Shown piece by piece: positions 7,951 through 9,963 of a stretch of 9,963 nt of DNA (positions are counted from its first letter, which is position 1; the number at the start of each line of letters is the position of its first letter). The stretch lies in contig JACZTW010000131.1 in NCBI GenBank assembly GCA_022573485.1, forward strand, positions 1-9,963, given 5' to 3'. The notes below the pieces were generated by a model that was not told where the DNA came from, did not search any database, and was given only the letters and a program-made list of their open reading frames with translations. Origin of the DNA: Planctomycetota bacterium. Lineage in GTDB: Bacteria; Planctomycetota; Phycisphaerae; UBA1845; CAIVHJ01. Both the position numbers and the translations under genes were made by a program.

Positions 7951-7976
7951 GAAAGCTCTAAGCAGCATGGGCTTAG
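7951..7976 (-). terminator. Weak possible terminator after the YeiH-family gene
   Basis: On the minus strand CTAAGC and GCTTAG (7971-7976 and 7958-7963) flank a 7-nt loop and are followed by AGCTTTC. This lies about 30 nt after the stop at 8008. The stem is only 6 bp and the T-run is short, so this is tentative. Confidence 0.3.
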
Positions 7977-8007
7977 GGGGTTTGTAAGAGCACTTTAATA
8001 CGAAATA

Positions 8008-9249
8008 TCACATGAGAAAACTGATCATTGTCAAAGATGCGACTCCAAGCACGACCGTGGTCAGGAGGCCCGCCAGAAATGCTCGTCTGCCAACGCCTGC
8101 CAGGACCCTCAGGTTTACCTCCAATCCGATAGCAGCCATCGCCAGCGTGATCAGTATCTTGCCGGCCCACTTCATCGAGTCCGCGATGGACACGCTGAGT
8201 TGATCGCCGACACCAATAGACGCGAGGAAGCCGGAAGGTCTGAACTCCAACACCGGCAGCAGGCCAAGCGTGTTTAGCACTGCGAACCCCACAAACCCCC
8301 ACACGAACCATGGCACCAACCGTGCGTATCGCACAGTGAACCGGGCTGTCGTCGATGTATCGTCCGCATGATCTCGTGCGTACATCATCGCGAGAATGAA
8401 CACCAGCGGCGCGAGCATCGTCACGCGAACCAGCTTCACCAGCGTCGCCAGCGCGCCGGCTTCGGGGCTATAGGCGAACCCCGCAGCCACCACCTGCGGC
8501 ACGGCGTGGATGGATGTGCCTGCCCATACGCCGAAGGCTTCGTCACCGAGGTGAAGGAGCCCGCCGATTGCAGGCCAGGCCAACATCGCCAGCAGACTGA
8601 ACAGGTTCACCGTGGCCACCGACAGCACGAAGTCATCCTCTTCGGCATCGATCAGCGGCGCCACCGCGGCGATGGCACTGTTGCCGCAGATCCCCGTGCC
8701 CGTGCCCAACAGGAGCGACGTCCGCCAGTTCAAGCCCATGAATCGTCCGATGTAGTAACCCGCCAGCACACCGATGGCGATGCTGAACATCACGACCGTA
8801 AGCGCCGCGAGCCCGATCGACGCCATCGCCGCCAGGTTCAGCCCCGCACCCATCAGCACGATCGCCATCGGAATGACCTTCTTGACGATATGTTTGCACC
8901 CCGCCCGCAGCGAGTCCGGCAGCGCCAGCGTGTTGCGAAGGGCCAACCCGAGCAAGATTGCAATGATGGCGGCACTGACCGGATGCCTCACGCCCGACTC
9001 CGCCGCCGCCGTGAACGGCGCGAGTGGCAGGTAGTGAACCGCATATGCCAGCCCCACTACCGCACCGGCCGCCAGATAGCCGGGTAGCTCCACGGCGTGC
9101 GCCGCCGGCCGCGCCGCCTGCGCCGGCGTGGTCACGACCGGATCGTACACGCCTTCCATCGAGCCGAGCGACAGGATAGCTTCGCTGCTCAGCGCCGCGC
9201 CGTAGACACGCTCCGTATCGATCCGCGATCCCGCGTCCGCGATGCTCAA
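8008..9249 (-). CDS. YeiH/UPF0324 family membrane protein (putative sulfate exporter)
   Basis: 413-residue inner-membrane protein of the PF03601 (YeiH, UPF0324) family, annotated as putative sulfate exporters; transport has little direct proof. Hallmarks are HPVSAAIIAILLGLALRN (89-106), GTGTGICGNSAIAAVAPLI (182-200), GTSIHAVPQVVAAG (244-257) and VKLVRVTMLAPL. Eight to ten hydrophobic helices follow a hydrophilic N-terminus of about 55 residues, longer than in typical 340-350 residue members. The start used is TTG at 9247-9249, with AGAGGA 9 nt upstream; no in-frame ATG precedes it. The next candidate is Met31 (ATG 9157-9159), which has no clear ribosome site. The zinc-ribbon gene ends 37 nt upstream on the same strand, so the two probably share a transcript. 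The C-terminus appears complete. Family assignment is firm; substrate is not known from sequence. Confidence 0.92.
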   Translation of the reverse strand: MSIADAGSRIDTERVYGAALSSEAILSLGSMEGVYDPVVTTPAQAARPAAHAVELPGYLAAGAVVGLAYAVHYLPLAPFTAAAESGVRHPVSAAIIAILLGLALRNTLALPDSLRAGCKHIVKKVIPMAIVLMGAGLNLAAMASIGLAALTVVMFSIAIGVLAGYYIGRFMGLNWRTSLLLGTGTGICGNSAIAAVAPLIDAEEDDFVLSVATVNLFSLLAMLAWPAIGGLLHLGDEAFGVWAGTSIHAVPQVVAAGFAYSPEAGALATLVKLVRVTMLAPLVFILAMMYARDHADDTSTTARFTVRYARLVPWFVWGFVGFAVLNTLGLLPVLEFRPSGFLASIGVGDQLSVSIADSMKWAGKILITLAMAAIGLEVNLRVLAGVGRRAFLAGLLTTVVLGVASLTMISFLM

Positions 9250-9258
9250 GCGACATCT

Positions 9259-9264
9259 TCCTCT
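9259..9264 (-). promoter_or_regulatory. Shine-Dalgarno supporting the TTG start of the YeiH-family gene
   Basis: AGAGGA on the minus strand is 9 nt before TTG 9247-9249. It also lies 2 nt before an out-of-frame ATG at 9254-9256, but that frame encodes nothing recognisable. Confidence 0.55.
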
Positions 9265-9286
9265 TCGATCAGAGCCCGTTTCGCGC

Positions 9287-9469
9287 TCAATTGATCAGCG
9301 CCGACTTCCGCACGCCGATCCCCAGCACCTTCCGGCAATGCGGGCACATGAACATGTACTCCGCATGAAACGCCTTCATGCTCCGCCAATGTACCTCGTC
9401 GATCTTCCGCTCGCAGTGCGGACAGATCGGCTCGTAATTCACTTCTTCAGAGGCCAGCTTCTCAGCCAT
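9287..9469 (-). CDS. 60-residue zinc-ribbon protein
   Basis: Small protein with two CPHC knuckles (Cys16/Cys19 and Cys42/Cys45), spaced as in a zinc ribbon binding one zinc ion. The stretch between them, WRSMKAFHAEYMFM, is aromatic and hydrophobic, suiting a folded beta-ribbon core. There is no signal peptide or membrane segment, so it is probably cytoplasmic. ATG 9467-9469 is preferred because CGGAG (9477-9481) stands 7 nt upstream; a start at 9502 would add 11 unlikely residues (GTTKSARRCV type). The stop is 37 nt before the TTG of the YeiH-family gene on the same strand, suggesting a shared transcript. The specific function is not recognised. Such ribbons may bind nucleic acid, serve as protein-contact modules, or act as metal-dependent regulators. 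Confidence 0.8.
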   Translation of the reverse strand: MAEKLASEEVNYEPICPHCERKIDEVHWRSMKAFHAEYMFMCPHCRKVLGIGVRKSALIN

Positions 9470-9542
9470 GACACATCTCCGTGCAGATTTGGTGGTTCCC
9501 AATGATCGCTCGGCAGGTCACCGGCCCGGCCAATCGCCCACG

Positions 9543-9571
9543 AGCATACAACGGGACAATCATCCTCGCAA
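9543..9571 (-). promoter_or_regulatory. Candidate sigma70-type promoter for the zinc-ribbon/YeiH unit
   Basis: On the minus strand TTGCGA (9566-9571) and TATGCT (9543-9548) are exactly 17 nt apart, about 75 nt before the zinc-ribbon start. Box sequences and spacing are good, but the call rests on sequence alone. Confidence 0.4.
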
Positions 9572-9711
9572 AACCGAATCCGTCGATCGTCTGCTGGCCC
9601 GGTTCTCGCACCCTCGACCGTGCTGTGACTTCTGCTAAGGCCGGGTGTCCGAACGGCCGTCCGCGACCGGTCGGCCGGTGATTTATTCTGTCCCGGCGGG
9701 GCTGCCGGCAG

Positions 9712-9717
9712 TATACT
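9712..9717 (+). promoter_or_regulatory. Possible -10 box for the elongation-factor-like gene
   Basis: TATACT lies 41 nt before the ATG at 9759. The expected -35 position (about 9689-9694, TGTCCC) is a poor match, so this is only half a promoter by eye. The rest of the 9470-9758 gap shows GC-rich small inverted repeats, with no gene recognised. Confidence 0.3.
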
Positions 9718-9758
9718 CCCGCACGGGTCGGGTACGTGTTGCATTAGGAGATAGTGAA

Positions 9759-9963
9759 ATGGCTGAGGAGCATATCGGAATCGTCACCCATTTTTTCAGG
9801 AAGGCCCACGTAGCCGGCATCGAGATCACCGCCGGGCAGCTCTCGGTCGGCGATACGATCCACATCGTCGGCCACACCTCGGACTTCACGCAGCAGGTCG
9901 ACTCGATACAGATCGAGCACGACCAAGTGCAGACGGCCAACGTCGGCGATCAGATCGGCGTGC
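9759..9963 (+). CDS. Small translation elongation factor-like protein (3' end beyond window)
   Basis: The first 68 residues are visible. They start MAEEHIGIVTHFFRKAHVAG and contain GQLSVGDTIHIVGHTSDFTQ (26-45) and QVQTANVGDQIGV. This is the pattern of EF-Tu domain II-like beta-barrels (the GTP_EFTU_D2 fold): a strand pair, a G-x-L-x-V-G-D-x-I turn, and the late V-G-D-x-I-G-V signature. No GTP-binding motif precedes it, so this is the stand-alone form often annotated 'translation elongation factor-like protein', usually about 85 residues; about 15-20 residues are probably missing. A TAGGAG ribosome site (9745-9750) is 8 nt upstream. Its role is unknown; related barrels occur at the end of U32 peptidases and in translation GTPases. 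It is divergent from the zinc-ribbon gene. Confidence 0.8.
   Translation, partial: MAEEHIGIVTHFFRKAHVAGIEITAGQLSVGDTIHIVGHTSDFTQQVDSIQIEHDQVQTANVGDQIGV

Noticed and set aside
9650..9680. GC-rich inverted repeats (CGGCCG pair; ACCGG-TCGG-CCGGT hairpin) before the elongation-factor-like gene
   Set aside because: Stems are short and expected by chance in such GC-rich sequence. No T-run follows, and no riboswitch-like architecture was seen.

Overview
The window reads as ordinary chromosome of a GC-rich planctomycete, most likely of the Phycisphaerae type. The strongest clue is the large secreted protein in the middle. It opens with a signal peptide and two dockerin-like calcium loops of the form D-x-D-G-D-x-x-V-G-A-F-D-L, each ending in a G-x-W-G turn, and then carries Cys-Cys modules. 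From general knowledge, this architecture is common in that group and rare elsewhere. No rRNA, tRNA, CRISPR array, insertion sequence or phage gene was seen.

Region 1 (1-5210) is a membrane glycosylation block. A GT39/ArnT-like multi-spanning glycosyltransferase runs leftward and leaves the window at base 1. Facing away from it across about 115 bp are a GT2 (polyprenyl-phosphate sugar synthase-like) gene and a class I SAM methyltransferase, joined by an ATGA stop/start overlap. A second GT39-like transferase lies convergent to them on the minus strand. In such families the GT2 enzyme loads a sugar onto a polyprenyl phosphate at the cytoplasmic face, and GT39 enzymes move it from that lipid to an acceptor at the outer face. 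That link between these genes is inferred from families and proximity.

Region 2 (5411-7948) holds the 634-residue cysteine-rich secreted protein on the minus strand, closed by a textbook intrinsic terminator. It contains near-identical 78-bp internal repeats. Just upstream on the same strand is a decayed paralogue: a C-terminal fragment, lacking an N-terminus, whose reading frame is broken by one extra base near 7552. Restoring the frame recovers the family's C-terminal Cys/WD module.

Region 3 (8008-9571) is a probable two-gene minus-strand unit: a 60-residue double-CPxC zinc-ribbon protein followed by a YeiH-family (UPF0324, 'putative sulfate exporter') membrane protein with a TTG start. 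Region 4 (9759-9963) is the start of a small elongation-factor-like beta-barrel protein on the plus strand, cut by the window end.

I saw no convincing undescribed multi-gene system. The most interesting items are the repeat-bearing secreted protein with its frameshifted neighbour, and the paired GT39 genes around a GT2-methyltransferase couple.
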